Below, piece after piece: positions 15,283 through 24,972 of a DNA stretch of 59,597 nucleotides. The notes beneath the pieces are model-generated. The model was not told where the DNA came from. It worked only from the letters and a program-made list of their open reading frames with translations, and ran no database searches. Made by a program: the position numbers and the translations under genes. The stretch covers positions 1 through 59,597 of the forward strand of contig JAADHC010000041.1 of assembly GCA_013152085.1 (NCBI GenBank). The letters run 5' to 3'. Each line of letters begins with the position of its first letter. Position 1 is the first letter of the stretch. This DNA is from Chlorobiota bacterium. Lineage in GTDB: Bacteria > Bacteroidota > Bacteroidia > Bacteroidales > VadinHA17.

Positions 15283-17850
15283 TTAATGTTGTATGATCAC
15301 CGAAGTAACACCGGTAATTTCTGTTCCGGTAACCCGCAGGTAATACATTCCGGCAGGTTGTTCAGAGAGATCAATACGGAGTTGCTGCAATCCGTTTTTA
15401 ACGGATATCCGGCGTACCACCTTACCCTGGTTGTTAAAGACCGTAACAGATTCAATATCCCCTTTGGTAAAGGTAAGTTCGAGTAATCCGGCCGTGGGAT
15501 TCGGCCATACTTTCAGGGCTGCAATATCCGATTTGGGAATATCAACCCGGGAGGCAGTATTTACCAATACTTCAGTTTCTGAAACAAGGAAGTCCAACCC
15601 TGAAATCACATTGCCCGTAACGGAAACAGTATAGGTCGAATCCATGGGTAAACCCGGAATATCAACAATAATCGAATAATTGCCATCGGGAACATTCTGA
15701 AATACATATTTTCCCTGATCATCGGTATACACCCATGCAATGACATTCTGTGTGGATTTTTCGGTACCGATCAGAATTACCTTGACTTTCTTAACCGGTT
15801 CGCCGGTTATGGATGCCGTAGACTTTACAGTAGTGCCGGCATACTCGATTAATCCTTCAATGGTACCGTTCCCGTCAAGAGGAACGGTAAGTTCGGTAAG
15901 CTGAATATCCAATGCCGAAAGTGTGTCCTGTAAGGCATGTACAGTATCGGCAAGCTCCCAGGAAATCTCATCACCGTAATAAGTACCGATTGCATCGGGA
16001 TAATTGTTGGTATCGGCAAATGCATAGATCAGATAATCATCATAAGTAAAGTCACGGAACTCGTAAGAACCGTCCTGCCGGATCATTACCGAATCTTCTA
16101 CCGGTGCCTGACCTGACCGTTCAAGTTTATATAAATATACATATCCACTGTCAACAGGGGACATGGAAGCATCACTTACGATCCCGTTCATACGTGTAAG
16201 ATAGGCCAGGCGCGCAAGAAACAGATTATCCGAATAATTAGGGATCAACGATACATTGTTGATCTGCATATCGGCGGTAAAATTGCCTGACAGAATCAAA
16301 TGAGCGTGACCGTCATAATCGATGGTATACGGCCCGACATATCCATAATCCAGAACTTCGAGCGTATTTCCGTAAAAGGCAGTACCATTGTTTGTAAATC
16401 CAAGTATCAGAGCAGGTGTGGATAACCCGTTGTTGGTAAACGATACGGAATCGATCTGAAATGTAACATTCAGATTGGTAAAAATATAAAGCTTATCATT
16501 TTCATCTATAGTTGCTGCAGGGGGTTGCCCATCCCAGTTCGGGATGCCTTTGGCCCAGTCATAATCACCGTTACTCAAATATTTTACAACCAGGTTGTCA
16601 CTGCCCTGTGTATTTAATAATGTATCCCCGGGGAAGATTAAAGTGTCATTTGAAAACCAGGTTGTCAGATATATATTATCCTGGCTGTCAAGGAGAATCA
16701 AATTCGGTTGTTCCGTGGGAGCCTGCGCTTTCGATTTCCCCTTTTTGCCTAAACCATAGTTTTCCGTGGCGACCATATGTGCCCACAGGGGTGTGCCGTC
16801 AGTTCCGAACTTTACCACAAAATTATTATCGGCACCGCTGGTATCCGTAAACTCCATAGCTCCGAAACGTAATGTATCAGTCATAAATGTTCCGGACAAG
16901 ATCACGTTATCCTGGCTGTCGGTGATCAGATGGGCAAGTATGGGGTAGGATTGTCCTTCACTGAAGGTCGCCCAACTAAAATTGCCGGTATTATCAAAAT
17001 GGGTCAGAAATACATTCGCGGATTGCAACGTTTTTAAAGTATCCGTACCAAAAACCGGATAAATGCCAAGCCCGTCATAAGTGGCGGCAAGAGTAATATT
17101 GCCATTATTGTCGATCGTCACAATAGGTTGCATGAAATCAATAAATTCGCCAATTCCCGAATTGTGTGATGATGTCGCCCATACGGGAGTTCCTGAAGGA
17201 TCAAAATAAGCCAGAAATAACGAAGACCATCCTTTTTCTACCGCAAGACCGATATTCCCGAATGCCAGGGTGTCCCCATCCCAAAAATTGATTCCGGTTA
17301 TCGCTAAATTTCCCTGGTCATCCCAGGTGCCATATTCGATGTTGAAATCCGTGGCAGGAAGCGGTTCTGCAAGGAAAGAAAAATTTAAAACATTTCCGTC
17401 TTTATCCAGGATCAGGTAATAATTGGCATCATATAAGCCGGATGGTTTAAATAAGGTATCACCGGCGATTGCTACCGTATCACCGTTAAAGGAACCTATG
17501 ACCCTTGATGTACCATCCTGATCAACATGAAAGTTAAGGAGATAAATATAATTATTGGTTGTAAATTGTTGTACCCAGTTAGCCTGCCCATCGGAACCAA
17601 AGCTGGCAATATAGACATTGCCCCGGGTACCCCCGGTTAGGGATAATGAACCCAGATTCATCGTGGCTCCGGAATATCTGCCTGCCTGATAAATATTTCC
17701 GGCATTGTCCACCTGTACTATGGGGGCAAAAACCGTATAATCACCTCCACTACCGGTGATCCATTCTCCCTGTAGTGTTTGTCCGTGGACGGAAACTTCA
17801 GCAATCCATAACCACAAGACCAAACTCGTAAACAGTAAAATTTTTTTCAT
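15283..17850 (-). CDS. Secreted SBBP/beta-propeller-like protein with T9SS type A C-terminal sorting domain
   Basis: 855 residues. An N-terminal signal peptide (ILLFTSLVLWLWIAEVSVHG) is followed by many blade-like repeats of the form GNIYQAG, SFGSDGQANWV, KFGTDGTPLWAH and DSQDNVYL, a beta-propeller style often annotated as SBBP repeats. From about residue 560 there are carboxypeptidase-regulatory-like beta-sandwich segments (GSYEFRDFTYDDYLIYAFAD; GKYVFQNVPDGNYSIIVDIPG). The end is a type IX sorting domain: LKVWPNPTAGLLELTF ... GMYYLRVTG. It is therefore exported by Sec, then passed through the outer membrane by T9SS and attached or released. No catalytic motif recognised. Apparently a single-gene unit. 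Confidence 0.88.
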   Translation of the reverse strand: MKKILLFTSLVLWLWIAEVSVHGQTLQGEWITGSGGDYTVFAPIVQVDNAGNIYQAGRYSGATMNLGSLSLTGGTRGNVYIASFGSDGQANWVQQFTTNNYIYLLNFHVDQDGTSRVIGSFNGDTVAIAGDTLFKPSGLYDANYYLILDKDGNVLNFSFLAEPLPATDFNIEYGTWDDQGNLAITGINFWDGDTLAFGNIGLAVEKGWSSLFLAYFDPSGTPVWATSSHNSGIGEFIDFMQPIVTIDNNGNITLAATYDGLGIYPVFGTDTLKTLQSANVFLTHFDNTGNFSWATFSEGQSYPILAHLITDSQDNVILSGTFMTDTLRFGAMEFTDTSGADNNFVVKFGTDGTPLWAHMVATENYGLGKKGKSKAQAPTEQPNLILLDSQDNIYLTTWFSNDTLIFPGDTLLNTQGSDNLVVKYLSNGDYDWAKGIPNWDGQPPAATIDENDKLYIFTNLNVTFQIDSVSFTNNGLSTPALILGFTNNGTAFYGNTLEVLDYGYVGPYTIDYDGHAHLILSGNFTADMQINNVSLIPNYSDNLFLARLAYLTRMNGIVSDASMSPVDSGYVYLYKLERSGQAPVEDSVMIRQDGSYEFRDFTYDDYLIYAFADTNNYPDAIGTYYGDEISWELADTVHALQDTLSALDIQLTELTVPLDGNGTIEGLIEYAGTTVKSTASITGEPVKKVKVILIGTEKSTQNVIAWVYTDDQGKYVFQNVPDGNYSIIVDIPGLPMDSTYTVSVTGNVISGLDFLVSETEVLVNTASRVDIPKSDIAALKVWPNPTAGLLELTFTKGDIESVTVFNNQGKVVRRISVKNGLQQLRIDLSEQPAGMYYLRVTGTEITGVTSVIIQH

Positions 17851-17993
17851 AAGATATACATTTTAAGTGTTGATTTTATACAAACTATTCAATACGCAAA
17901 ATACGGAATATTGACCACAAAGTCAAGTTTAAGTGTTTTCCGAATGGTAACTTTTGATTAAATCAGACTTTTAGTCTGGATATTCCGCTTTCA

Positions 17994-19331
17994 TTATAAC
18001 CTGGTAACATTTAGATTTCCGGGAGAAGAATGAGCGGTTGATCCGATTTTCCCGAGCGTTTCCTGTATTTTTTTAAATTCCTGCGTATTGGGAAGAAGAA
18101 TATGGTGGCTGCCAAGATCATCCAGCTTTTCCATCACATAGGCAACCGTGATTTTATGAGGGTCCAGGGCAGGTTGCCAGGCCCGTTCACGCGGATTGTC
18201 AGTGGTCAATTCAGAGAGAATGCCACTATCGGTAAGGTCAAAAAGTACCCTCCGCACCAATCGTACCGGCAGTTTCAGTTCCACTGCGATTTTGGTGGCA
18301 GTGAGCGCTTTTTCTCCGGCAATAAACCGTTTGGTAATGAGAGAAACAATATAAAGGGCAAACTGTTTAAAAAGATTTCTGCTCAGATTTTCGATATCCG
18401 CTTCAAATTCATAACGGGTTACATTCTGGTAAGCAAACGACAGTTCGGCCCCGAACAATACTACCAGCCAACTGATTTGCAGCCAGATCATGAAGAGGGG
18501 TATGGCGGCAAAACTTCCGTAGATGGCGTTGTACCGGGAAACACCGACCTGGAAATAGATGTATCCCCATTGAATGAACTGGAACATTGTCCCTGCTACA
18601 ATTCCCGCAACCAGCGCTCCGCTGAATCGCACTTTTGTATTGGGCATGGTCATGTAAATAAAGGTAAACAGTAACCAGATCATTACATAGGGGGACAATT
18701 TTAGCAGTGACATGATCAGTGGTCCGATATATCCCAGTACCGTATTCCCTTCGGAAATATTGCTAACCTGCGAAGAAATAAAAACGGTCACACTGCTTGA
18801 TACAAATACGAGTACCGGAGCAATGAGTAATACGGAGAGATAATCGCTGAGTTTACGAAAGAAAGATCTTGATTTCTGAATCTGCCATATGTTGTTAAAC
18901 GCCCCTTCAATATTCCCCAGAACTTTCATGACGGCCCAGAATAACAACAGCAGGCCCAATCCGGCAACAAATCCCCCTTTGGTAGTATCCAACATACGAT
19001 GCGCAAAACTAATAACCCAGTTCAGTACTTCTTTCTGGCCCTGAAAATTACGCATTAACTCTTCCGTAATCTTATTTTCAATCCCGAAACCTTTGGCAAC
19101 ACCAAAGATCATGGCCAGCACCGGGACAATGGATAACATCGTGTAATAGGTGAGGGCGGAGGCACGCAATTGTATTTTATCTTCAAAAAAACCTCTGAAA
19201 GCCAGTATGATGATCCTGATCTGCCTGTAAATAAATGATTTCTTCCTGGGCAAATCTGCAAGCTGAACACGCCAGATATCATGCGTCAGAAACTGGGCAA
19301 TATCCTGAAGTATGATCTTTATTTTTTTCAT
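17994..19331 (-). CDS. YihY/BrkB-family inner membrane protein
   Basis: 445 residues with six hydrophobic segments. It has the family hallmarks RASALTYYTMLSIVPVLAMIFG near the N-terminus, NNIWQIQKSRSFFRKLSDYLSVL in the middle, and the GxYxAIPLFMIWLQISWLVVLFGAELSFAYQN block near residue 300. Relatives were once called ribonuclease BN; that activity is not accepted, and a transport or envelope role is likelier. A C-terminal soluble part (about 320-445; LVRRVLFDLTDSGILSELT) looks like a winged-helix domain, as in many Bacteroidota members. It is transcribed divergently from comB, with 95 bases between the two start codons. Confidence 0.88.
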   Translation of the reverse strand: MKKIKIILQDIAQFLTHDIWRVQLADLPRKKSFIYRQIRIIILAFRGFFEDKIQLRASALTYYTMLSIVPVLAMIFGVAKGFGIENKITEELMRNFQGQKEVLNWVISFAHRMLDTTKGGFVAGLGLLLLFWAVMKVLGNIEGAFNNIWQIQKSRSFFRKLSDYLSVLLIAPVLVFVSSSVTVFISSQVSNISEGNTVLGYIGPLIMSLLKLSPYVMIWLLFTFIYMTMPNTKVRFSGALVAGIVAGTMFQFIQWGYIYFQVGVSRYNAIYGSFAAIPLFMIWLQISWLVVLFGAELSFAYQNVTRYEFEADIENLSRNLFKQFALYIVSLITKRFIAGEKALTATKIAVELKLPVRLVRRVLFDLTDSGILSELTTDNPRERAWQPALDPHKITVAYVMEKLDDLGSHHILLPNTQEFKKIQETLGKIGSTAHSSPGNLNVTRL

Positions 19332-19426
19332 GTAATAAAAATGCTTATGATTTAGTAAAAATACATAATATCCTTTACTTGTCTGATGAATTGGTTAATT
19401 TTAACGTTTTATCCGGAATCAGGATC

Positions 19427-20116
19427 ATGCACATTCATCATTTCGAATTGGTTGAAGGAGCCAGGCATGCCACCGGTTTAACGGTGGTTATTGATGTATT
19501 CAGAGCTTTTTCCACGGTCTGCTATTTGTACGGACAAGGTGCTGAAAAGGTTCTGGCAGCCGCTACTCCTGAAGATGCATTTGCTTTCCGGAAACAAGAT
19601 CCCCGCGTTATCCTCGCCGGAGAACGGCAGGAAAAAAAAATTACGGGTTTTGACTTCGGAAACTCCCCGTCAGAAGTCCTGAAACATGATCTCACCGGCC
19701 GAACGGTTGTCCTGACGACCAGTGCCGGAACCCTGGGACTGGTAAGTGCGGGAAATGCTTCCGGATTGTTAACGGGTAGCCTGGTCAATGCAGGTGCGAT
19801 CGTGCAGTATATAAGACAAAAGAATCCGGAAACCGTCAGCCTGGTAGCTATGGGTTACAATGCGGTGATCCCTGCTGATGAAGACAGGATGTGTGCCCGG
19901 TATATTGAAGCAAAACTGATGAAGAGCCAGGTGCGCCCGGATCTTATGGAACAGTCGATCCGGAATGGTACGGGCAGCCGGTTTTTTGACCCGGAAAACC
20001 TGAACTCTCCCGAAGAAGATTATCATCTCTGTCTTGATATTGACCGGTTTCCTTTTGTACTTGTTTGTGAAAAATCAAATAAATATTTATTCCTGAAAAA
20101 AATTGACATGCCATGA
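19427..20116 (+). CDS. comB: 2-phosphosulfolactate phosphatase family protein (ComB-like)
   Basis: The ATG at 19427 (MHIHHFELVEG) is preferred to an in-frame TTG at 19379; about 229 residues, normal for ComB. Conserved blocks: VVIDVFRAFSTVCYL, AGERQEKKITGFDFGNSPSEV, VLTTSAGTLGL, SLVAMGYN and PADEDRMCARYIEAKL. ComB removes phosphate from 2-phosphosulfolactate to give sulfolactate, known from coenzyme M synthesis in methanogens; in bacteria it may feed sulfolactate or sulfonate metabolism. No comA- or comC-like gene is visible. Its stop overlaps the start of the next gene by four bases (ATGA), so the two are probably co-translated. Confidence 0.88.
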   Translation: MHIHHFELVEGARHATGLTVVIDVFRAFSTVCYLYGQGAEKVLAAATPEDAFAFRKQDPRVILAGERQEKKITGFDFGNSPSEVLKHDLTGRTVVLTTSAGTLGLVSAGNASGLLTGSLVNAGAIVQYIRQKNPETVSLVAMGYNAVIPADEDRMCARYIEAKLMKSQVRPDLMEQSIRNGTGSRFFDPENLNSPEEDYHLCLDIDRFPFVLVCEKSNKYLFLKKIDMP

Positions 20117-21246
20117 ATACAGCTGCTTTTTACGACCTGATTACTGTTCCGACCATGGTGCTGCGTGAAGCAGTGATCAGAAAAAATATTAACCGTATGA
20201 CGGAGAAGATCACCGCCGGGGGAGCAACATTCCGTCCCCATTTCAAAACCCACCAGTCATTAGAGATCGGACAATGGTTCCGGGATGCGGGAACAGATAA
20301 AATTACCGTTTCAAGCCTTGAAATGGCTGCTTATTTTGCATCGGACCACTGGGAGGATATAACCGTGGCATTTCCGGTAAACCTCAGGCAACATACACTG
20401 ATCAATAAACTTGCAGGAAAAATCAGGCTGGGTTTAGTGGCTGAAGATGCCGGTGTTATTAACGCTCTTGACCATTTGATGCTTCACCGGGCCGGTATCT
20501 GGCTTAAAATCGATACCGGATACCACCGGACGGGGATTCCATGGGATCATTTTGAAAAAATTGAACAGTGTATTGATACTTTGAATAAGACCGGGCATTT
20601 GTTCTTTCAGGGATTATTGTCCCATTCCGGGAACACCTATCAAGCAAAAGGAACTGCTGAAGTCTTTTCGCTGCACGAACTTGCCAAAACCCGCATGCTG
20701 AAACTCAGGGACCATTTCCGGAGTAAAGCGCCTGACTTCAAAACATCCATGGGGGACACACCGTCCTGCAGCATCGCCGATGATTTTTCCGGCATAGACG
20801 AATGGCGTCCCGGAAACTTTGTATTTTATGATCTTACCCAGGTCTCCATCGGATCATGCCGTTATGATGATATTGCCGCCATAGTAGCCTGTCCCGTGGT
20901 GGCTATACATCCTGAACGGCTCGAAGCCGTGATTTACGGAGGTGCGATACATTTTTCCAAAGACCGCCTGGTAAGAAATAACCAGGAAATTTTCGGACAG
21001 GCGGTAAGGCTTAACGGAAATGGCTGGAGTACTGCGCCATTGGATATTGTAATTCGAAGCTTGTCGCAGGAGCACGGTATTGTACAATTCAAAAGTGTTA
21101 CAGATATGTCCGGATATCAACCCGGAGGGCTGATAGGTTTTTATCCGGTTCATTCCTGCCTTACGGCAAACCTGCTCAGGGAGTACCTGACCACTACAGG
21201 CCGTCAGATCAGCCACCTCCCGGGATTGGCAAAACCTGCCTTCTAA
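20113..21246 (+). CDS. PLP fold-III enzyme of the D-threonine aldolase / D-serine dehydratase family
   Basis: 377 residues. The N-terminal alanine-racemase-type barrel carries the PLP lysine Lys45 in RPHFKTHQS. Conserved blocks: VSSLEMAAYFAS, LKIDTGYHRTGI, GLLSHSGNTY and MGDTPSCS. The C-terminal domain ends with PVHSCLTANLL (His347, Cys349), the metal-ligand pair of D-serine dehydratase and metal-activated D-threonine aldolases. It acts on a D-3-hydroxy amino acid or a similar substrate. It is translationally coupled to comB upstream, which makes a sulfonate-type substrate conceivable, but this rests on gene order only. Confidence 0.9.
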   Translation: MNTAAFYDLITVPTMVLREAVIRKNINRMTEKITAGGATFRPHFKTHQSLEIGQWFRDAGTDKITVSSLEMAAYFASDHWEDITVAFPVNLRQHTLINKLAGKIRLGLVAEDAGVINALDHLMLHRAGIWLKIDTGYHRTGIPWDHFEKIEQCIDTLNKTGHLFFQGLLSHSGNTYQAKGTAEVFSLHELAKTRMLKLRDHFRSKAPDFKTSMGDTPSCSIADDFSGIDEWRPGNFVFYDLTQVSIGSCRYDDIAAIVACPVVAIHPERLEAVIYGGAIHFSKDRLVRNNQEIFGQAVRLNGNGWSTAPLDIVIRSLSQEHGIVQFKSVTDMSGYQPGGLIGFYPVHSCLTANLLREYLTTTGRQISHLPGLAKPAF

Positions 21247-21310
21247 GACTCTGTATCCATTGCCCGTCCGGAAAATCTTTATTATCTTGGTTCAAAACCA
21301 AAGTAATGGA

Positions 21311-22036
21311 ATGATGAAAAAAAGTGACGTTCGTAAAGCATTCATATACACCGGGATATTTGCGATAGCCATGGGATTCCTGGAGGCAGTTGTCGTCGTA
21401 TATCTCCGTGAATTGTATTACCCTGAAGGGTTTCATTTCCCGTTACGGGTTTTTTCGCAGAAAATCTACGGCATCGAAATCATCAGGGAAGCCTCAACGC
21501 TGGTAATGCTCCTTATGGTAGGTGTGCTGACCGGAAAGTCCTTCCATGAACGTTTTGCGTTTTTTCTCTACAGTTTCGGTGTTTGGGATATTGTGTATTA
21601 CATCGCGCTTAAGCTCTTCCTGGATTGGCCGCCGGGAATCCTTTCCTGGGATATTCTGTTTTTAATTCCCATTACCTGGATCGGTCCGGTGCTTGCCCCT
21701 GTTATCTGTTCGTTAACGATGATCACATTATCCGTTGTTCTGGTCTCAGTGCACAAACGAAGAAACATCCGGCTCCTGGGAACACGCGAATGGAGTCTGC
21801 TGCTTTCCGGATCTTTACTGGTTTTCCTCGCTTTTATCCGCGATTTTACCTTACTGATGATCCGTAACGGCTATGCCCGTTCACCTGATAATCTTTTCCA
21901 AAATGATTCATTTGTCAGAACTATTGAGTCTTTTATCCCGCAAACATTCGGATGGCTGCTTTTCGGAACGGGAGAGGTACTGCTCATCCTGGGCATTATC
22001 CTTATTATTACCAGACACAAACGTAAAACAACCTGA
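21311..22036 (+). CDS. Integral membrane protein of unknown function
   Basis: The start is placed at ATG 21311 (MMKKSDVRKAFIYTGIF); an upstream ATG at 21260 is less likely. About 241 residues with roughly six to seven hydrophobic helices: AFIYTGIFAIAMGFLEAVVVVYL, ASTLVMLLMVGVL, FFLYSFGVWDIVYYIALKLFL, DILFLIPITWIGPVLAPVICSLTMITLSVVLV, LLLSGSLLVFLAFIRDF and TFGWLLFGTGEVLLILGIILIIT. An acidic residue in the first helix (FLEAVVVVYLRELYYPEGF) and the motif GVWDIVYY stand out. I do not recognise the family. It begins 64 bases after the PLP enzyme and may belong to the same transcript. Confidence 0.8.
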   Translation: MMKKSDVRKAFIYTGIFAIAMGFLEAVVVVYLRELYYPEGFHFPLRVFSQKIYGIEIIREASTLVMLLMVGVLTGKSFHERFAFFLYSFGVWDIVYYIALKLFLDWPPGILSWDILFLIPITWIGPVLAPVICSLTMITLSVVLVSVHKRRNIRLLGTREWSLLLSGSLLVFLAFIRDFTLLMIRNGYARSPDNLFQNDSFVRTIESFIPQTFGWLLFGTGEVLLILGIILIITRHKRKTT

Positions 22037-22264
22037 CGATCCGGATATAAACGAAGCCAGTACTTTTATGAGAGCTTGTACGAAATTCCGGCTTTAACCC
22101 GGGGTTATTCATTTTCAGATACTTAAATTAAAATAGATTTAGAATTTATATAGTATTCCGTAAATCAGAGCAGCACAATAATACATATATGTAATAAATC
22201 AGGGAGCCGTTGTTTCACCGTGCCGTACCCTGACACATCCTGCAGTCCGGGAATAAATTATTAT

Positions 22265-23851
22265 CTATTTACCTGTTCCGGTATCCTCTTTCCCCGTGCT
22301 CCAGTTTATCCGGGGTGACCGGTAAAAGTTTACATCCATCACGGTCAGGCGGGTTCCCTGACAGGCAAGACGGGATCTGAAGTCGTCCCATGAACGAAGT
22401 TTTGCCGGTGTCCAGCCTACTTCGGCCAGGGCAATAATCCGCGGGAAAACCATATATTCAATATCTTTGATATCGGTAATCGTTTCTGACCAGAGCGGAG
22501 CTTCAATTCCGATAATATCATCCCGGCCGATACCTTCGACCAGATGTGCCGGATCCCAGCGATAAGCCGTATCAACCTCTATATAACCGGCCCAGTGCAG
22601 GCCCAGAGCCGTAGTTGAATCGTATTGCATATCCAGGTAAGTGCGGTTTGCAGGTGACATCAGTACCTTGGCACCCTGTTTAACCCCTTTCAGGGCATTT
22701 TCCTTTTCAGCCCAATAATGAACGGTTGTATTCGGCGCTAAAGTTGCATTGGCGATCTCATCCCAACCGATCACCTTTTTGCCATGTTTCCGTACGATTT
22801 GCTGTACGCGGTTTTCAAAAGGAATATAATCTTCCATTGGCGTGGCATGCGATTCATCCCCACCGATATGAATGTATGGCCCTGGTGTTAGCGAAGCCAG
22901 TTCACCAACCACATCATCAATAAATTTATAAACAATTTCCTTTCCGGTACACAGGGTACTGAACCCGACATTGGTACCGGTATAAAGATCACGGGCTTTG
23001 CCGTCGCAATTCAGCTCTGCATAGGATGCCAGGGCGGCATTGGTATGGCCGGGCATGTCAATTTCCGGAACGATAGTGATAAAGCGGTTCATGGCATATT
23101 GTACCAGATCGCTGTACTGTTCCTGTGTATAAAAACCGCCTTCACCACCACCCACTTCGGTCTTTCCACCGATTTCCGTGAGTTTGGGCCAGGATTTGAT
23201 CTCTATTCGCCATCCCTGGTCATCGGAAAGATGAAGATGCAGGAAGTTCAATTTGTACAGGGCAATCAGGTCAATGAAGCGCTTCACTTCATCGACATGA
23301 AAAAAATGGCGCGACACATCCAGCATAGCCCCCCGGTAACCATACTCCGGCTTATCGGTGACTATACCGGTTGGCAGTATCCATGGGCCGGGCTGAACGG
23401 AAGATTCTTCGATTTCCGGAGGTAATATCTGCCGGAGTGTTTGTATCCCGTGAAAAACACCGGCAGGCGTTCCTGCCGTGATGGTAACCTGTTTCCTTGT
23501 AATATCCAGCTCATACCCTTCCGTACCGTATTCAGCATCGTTTTCCGATACGACCAGAACAATACTGCCCTTGTGTACTGCTTTTTCAACCGGAAAAGGA
23601 TAACCGGTAGCAGGTTTCAGGAGGCCGGCAAGGTATTCACCAACCCTGACCAGGGCGGTATCTCCGTCAGGAGCAACAATATTAGTGCGTTTGGTAAGAC
23701 GGAATGCTTCTCCGTCAGCTGAAACCGACAGCGGTTTGGGGATAATACATGACTGTGTAAGATCTGTCGGCCCGGTTTTCGTGCAGGATTGAAAAGGAAA
23801 AACGAGTGTCAGCAAGAGTAACAGTGTCCCTGATAATGTGATGGTTTTCAT
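22265..23851 (-). CDS. Beta-N-acetylhexosaminidase, glycoside hydrolase family 20, lipoprotein
   Basis: The start is set at the Met at 23851, giving a lipoprotein signal (MKTITLSGTLLLLLTLVFPFQSC); upstream in-frame codons to 23947 do not look like signal sequence. About 528 residues. An N-terminal GH20b domain (GYELDITRKQVTITAGTPAGVFHGIQTLRQIL) precedes the GH20 barrel: YRGAMLDVSRHFF, LHLHLSDDQGWRIEI, PEIDMPGHTNAAL and the catalytic pair Asp332-Glu333 in HIGGDESHATP, then GWDEIANA and PLWSET. It removes terminal GlcNAc/GalNAc from glycans or chitin oligomers by substrate-assisted catalysis. It is probably anchored at the outer membrane or in the periplasm. No SusCD pair is adjacent. Confidence 0.94.
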   Translation of the reverse strand: MKTITLSGTLLLLLTLVFPFQSCTKTGPTDLTQSCIIPKPLSVSADGEAFRLTKRTNIVAPDGDTALVRVGEYLAGLLKPATGYPFPVEKAVHKGSIVLVVSENDAEYGTEGYELDITRKQVTITAGTPAGVFHGIQTLRQILPPEIEESSVQPGPWILPTGIVTDKPEYGYRGAMLDVSRHFFHVDEVKRFIDLIALYKLNFLHLHLSDDQGWRIEIKSWPKLTEIGGKTEVGGGEGGFYTQEQYSDLVQYAMNRFITIVPEIDMPGHTNAALASYAELNCDGKARDLYTGTNVGFSTLCTGKEIVYKFIDDVVGELASLTPGPYIHIGGDESHATPMEDYIPFENRVQQIVRKHGKKVIGWDEIANATLAPNTTVHYWAEKENALKGVKQGAKVLMSPANRTYLDMQYDSTTALGLHWAGYIEVDTAYRWDPAHLVEGIGRDDIIGIEAPLWSETITDIKDIEYMVFPRIIALAEVGWTPAKLRSWDDFRSRLACQGTRLTVMDVNFYRSPRINWSTGKEDTGTGK

Positions 23852-24018
23852 CTTATTTATATATTTAATGGTTTTCGATTCATGCTGATATCGTAAATTT
23901 AATTGAACAAAACCCTGTAAAATTAATAAAATACCGACTTCAAACACCGATAGTCATGAAGCAAAATACCATTATTTCGTTGTCCGTAACCAACAGTGCA
24001 GATATTGGAACCTGCTTC

Positions 24019-24807
24019 TTATTCTTCGTGAGCCAGTTCCTTTTCCAAGACCAGGTCAGGATTAAGATGCAGGTATTTTGTTAAGTGTTTTACACCTATA
24101 TAAAAAGGTATTGTATCCAAAAGGGCGGCAACCATCTTGTATACATAATTTGAAAAGATAAGGATCAGCAGGGTATGGACAGCTGATTGTCCCGGGCGGA
24201 TGTGCAGGGCACTGCCGGCGTAAAAATAGGTGATTGTGATAACCGAAACGGAATCAACCATCTGGCTGGTAAGTGTTGATCCGTTATTTCTGAGCCAGAG
24301 CATCTTCCCTTTGGTCATTTTACGGATAAAATGAAACAGATGGACATCCACAAACTGTGCGGCAAGATAAGCAATCATAGAAGCTACGGTTGCGCCGAAA
24401 GTCCACTGCCTGATCTGGAAGAAGGTATGGTCATGACTGGTGATATCAGGCAACCCGTTAGGGCCCAGAACAGGATGGGGTGGCAGTTTTCCGCCGAGCC
24501 ATAAAATAAAAAGAACCCATATATTCAATGCAAGTCCAACCCAAACCACCATGTTTGCACGTTTTTTTCCGTATAACTCACTGATGAAATCCGTGCACAA
24601 AAAAGTGATCGGATAAGGAAGTACGCCTACAAATACAATAAAAGGTATCCTTTCACCAAAAAGAGTAAAGGAAAAATCTATTTGTCTTGAAATACCAAGA
24701 ATATTCAGAATTCCCAGCGTGCCCAGAAAAAAACCGGATAAAATCAGAAAGACAACTTCCCTTCTCCGGCTGATGGTCTTACTTACCTGATCACCAAAGT
24801 CGAACAT
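24019..24807 (-). CDS. Queuosine precursor transporter (YhhQ/VUT family)
   Basis: 262 residues with about six membrane helices and the family signature PYPITFLCTDFISELYGKKRANMVVWVG. Other typical segments are FGATVASMIAYLAAQFVDVHLFHFIR and LTSQMVDSVSVITITYF. YhhQ-family proteins import 7-deazaguanine precursors (preQ0/preQ1) or related bases for queuosine modification of tRNA. The protein is longer at both ends than E. coli YhhQ, with a charged N-terminus and a C-terminal tail ending KELAHEE. It is divergent from the translocase-like gene at 24973 with 165 AT-rich bases between; I looked for a preQ1 riboswitch there and saw none. Confidence 0.9.
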   Translation of the reverse strand: MFDFGDQVSKTISRRREVVFLILSGFFLGTLGILNILGISRQIDFSFTLFGERIPFIVFVGVLPYPITFLCTDFISELYGKKRANMVVWVGLALNIWVLFILWLGGKLPPHPVLGPNGLPDITSHDHTFFQIRQWTFGATVASMIAYLAAQFVDVHLFHFIRKMTKGKMLWLRNNGSTLTSQMVDSVSVITITYFYAGSALHIRPGQSAVHTLLILIFSNYVYKMVAALLDTIPFYIGVKHLTKYLHLNPDLVLEKELAHEE

Positions 24808-24972
24808 ACGGATGTAAATATAGAAACTTTTAAATAACTGATTGTTATAGATTGTAAATTAATTGATAAAAATCATTGTTTATCCCTAAAGCTTATTTTT
24901 TAAAAAGATATTTCATAACTTTAATCCGAAAATTAGTTAAGGTAAAGTCCGAGGCTTGCAATAAACGTATTT

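Noticed and set aside
24808-24972. preQ1 riboswitch before the queuosine-precursor transporter
   Set aside because: No preQ1-I or preQ1-II core sequence or pseudoknot pattern seen; the region is plain AT-rich sequence.
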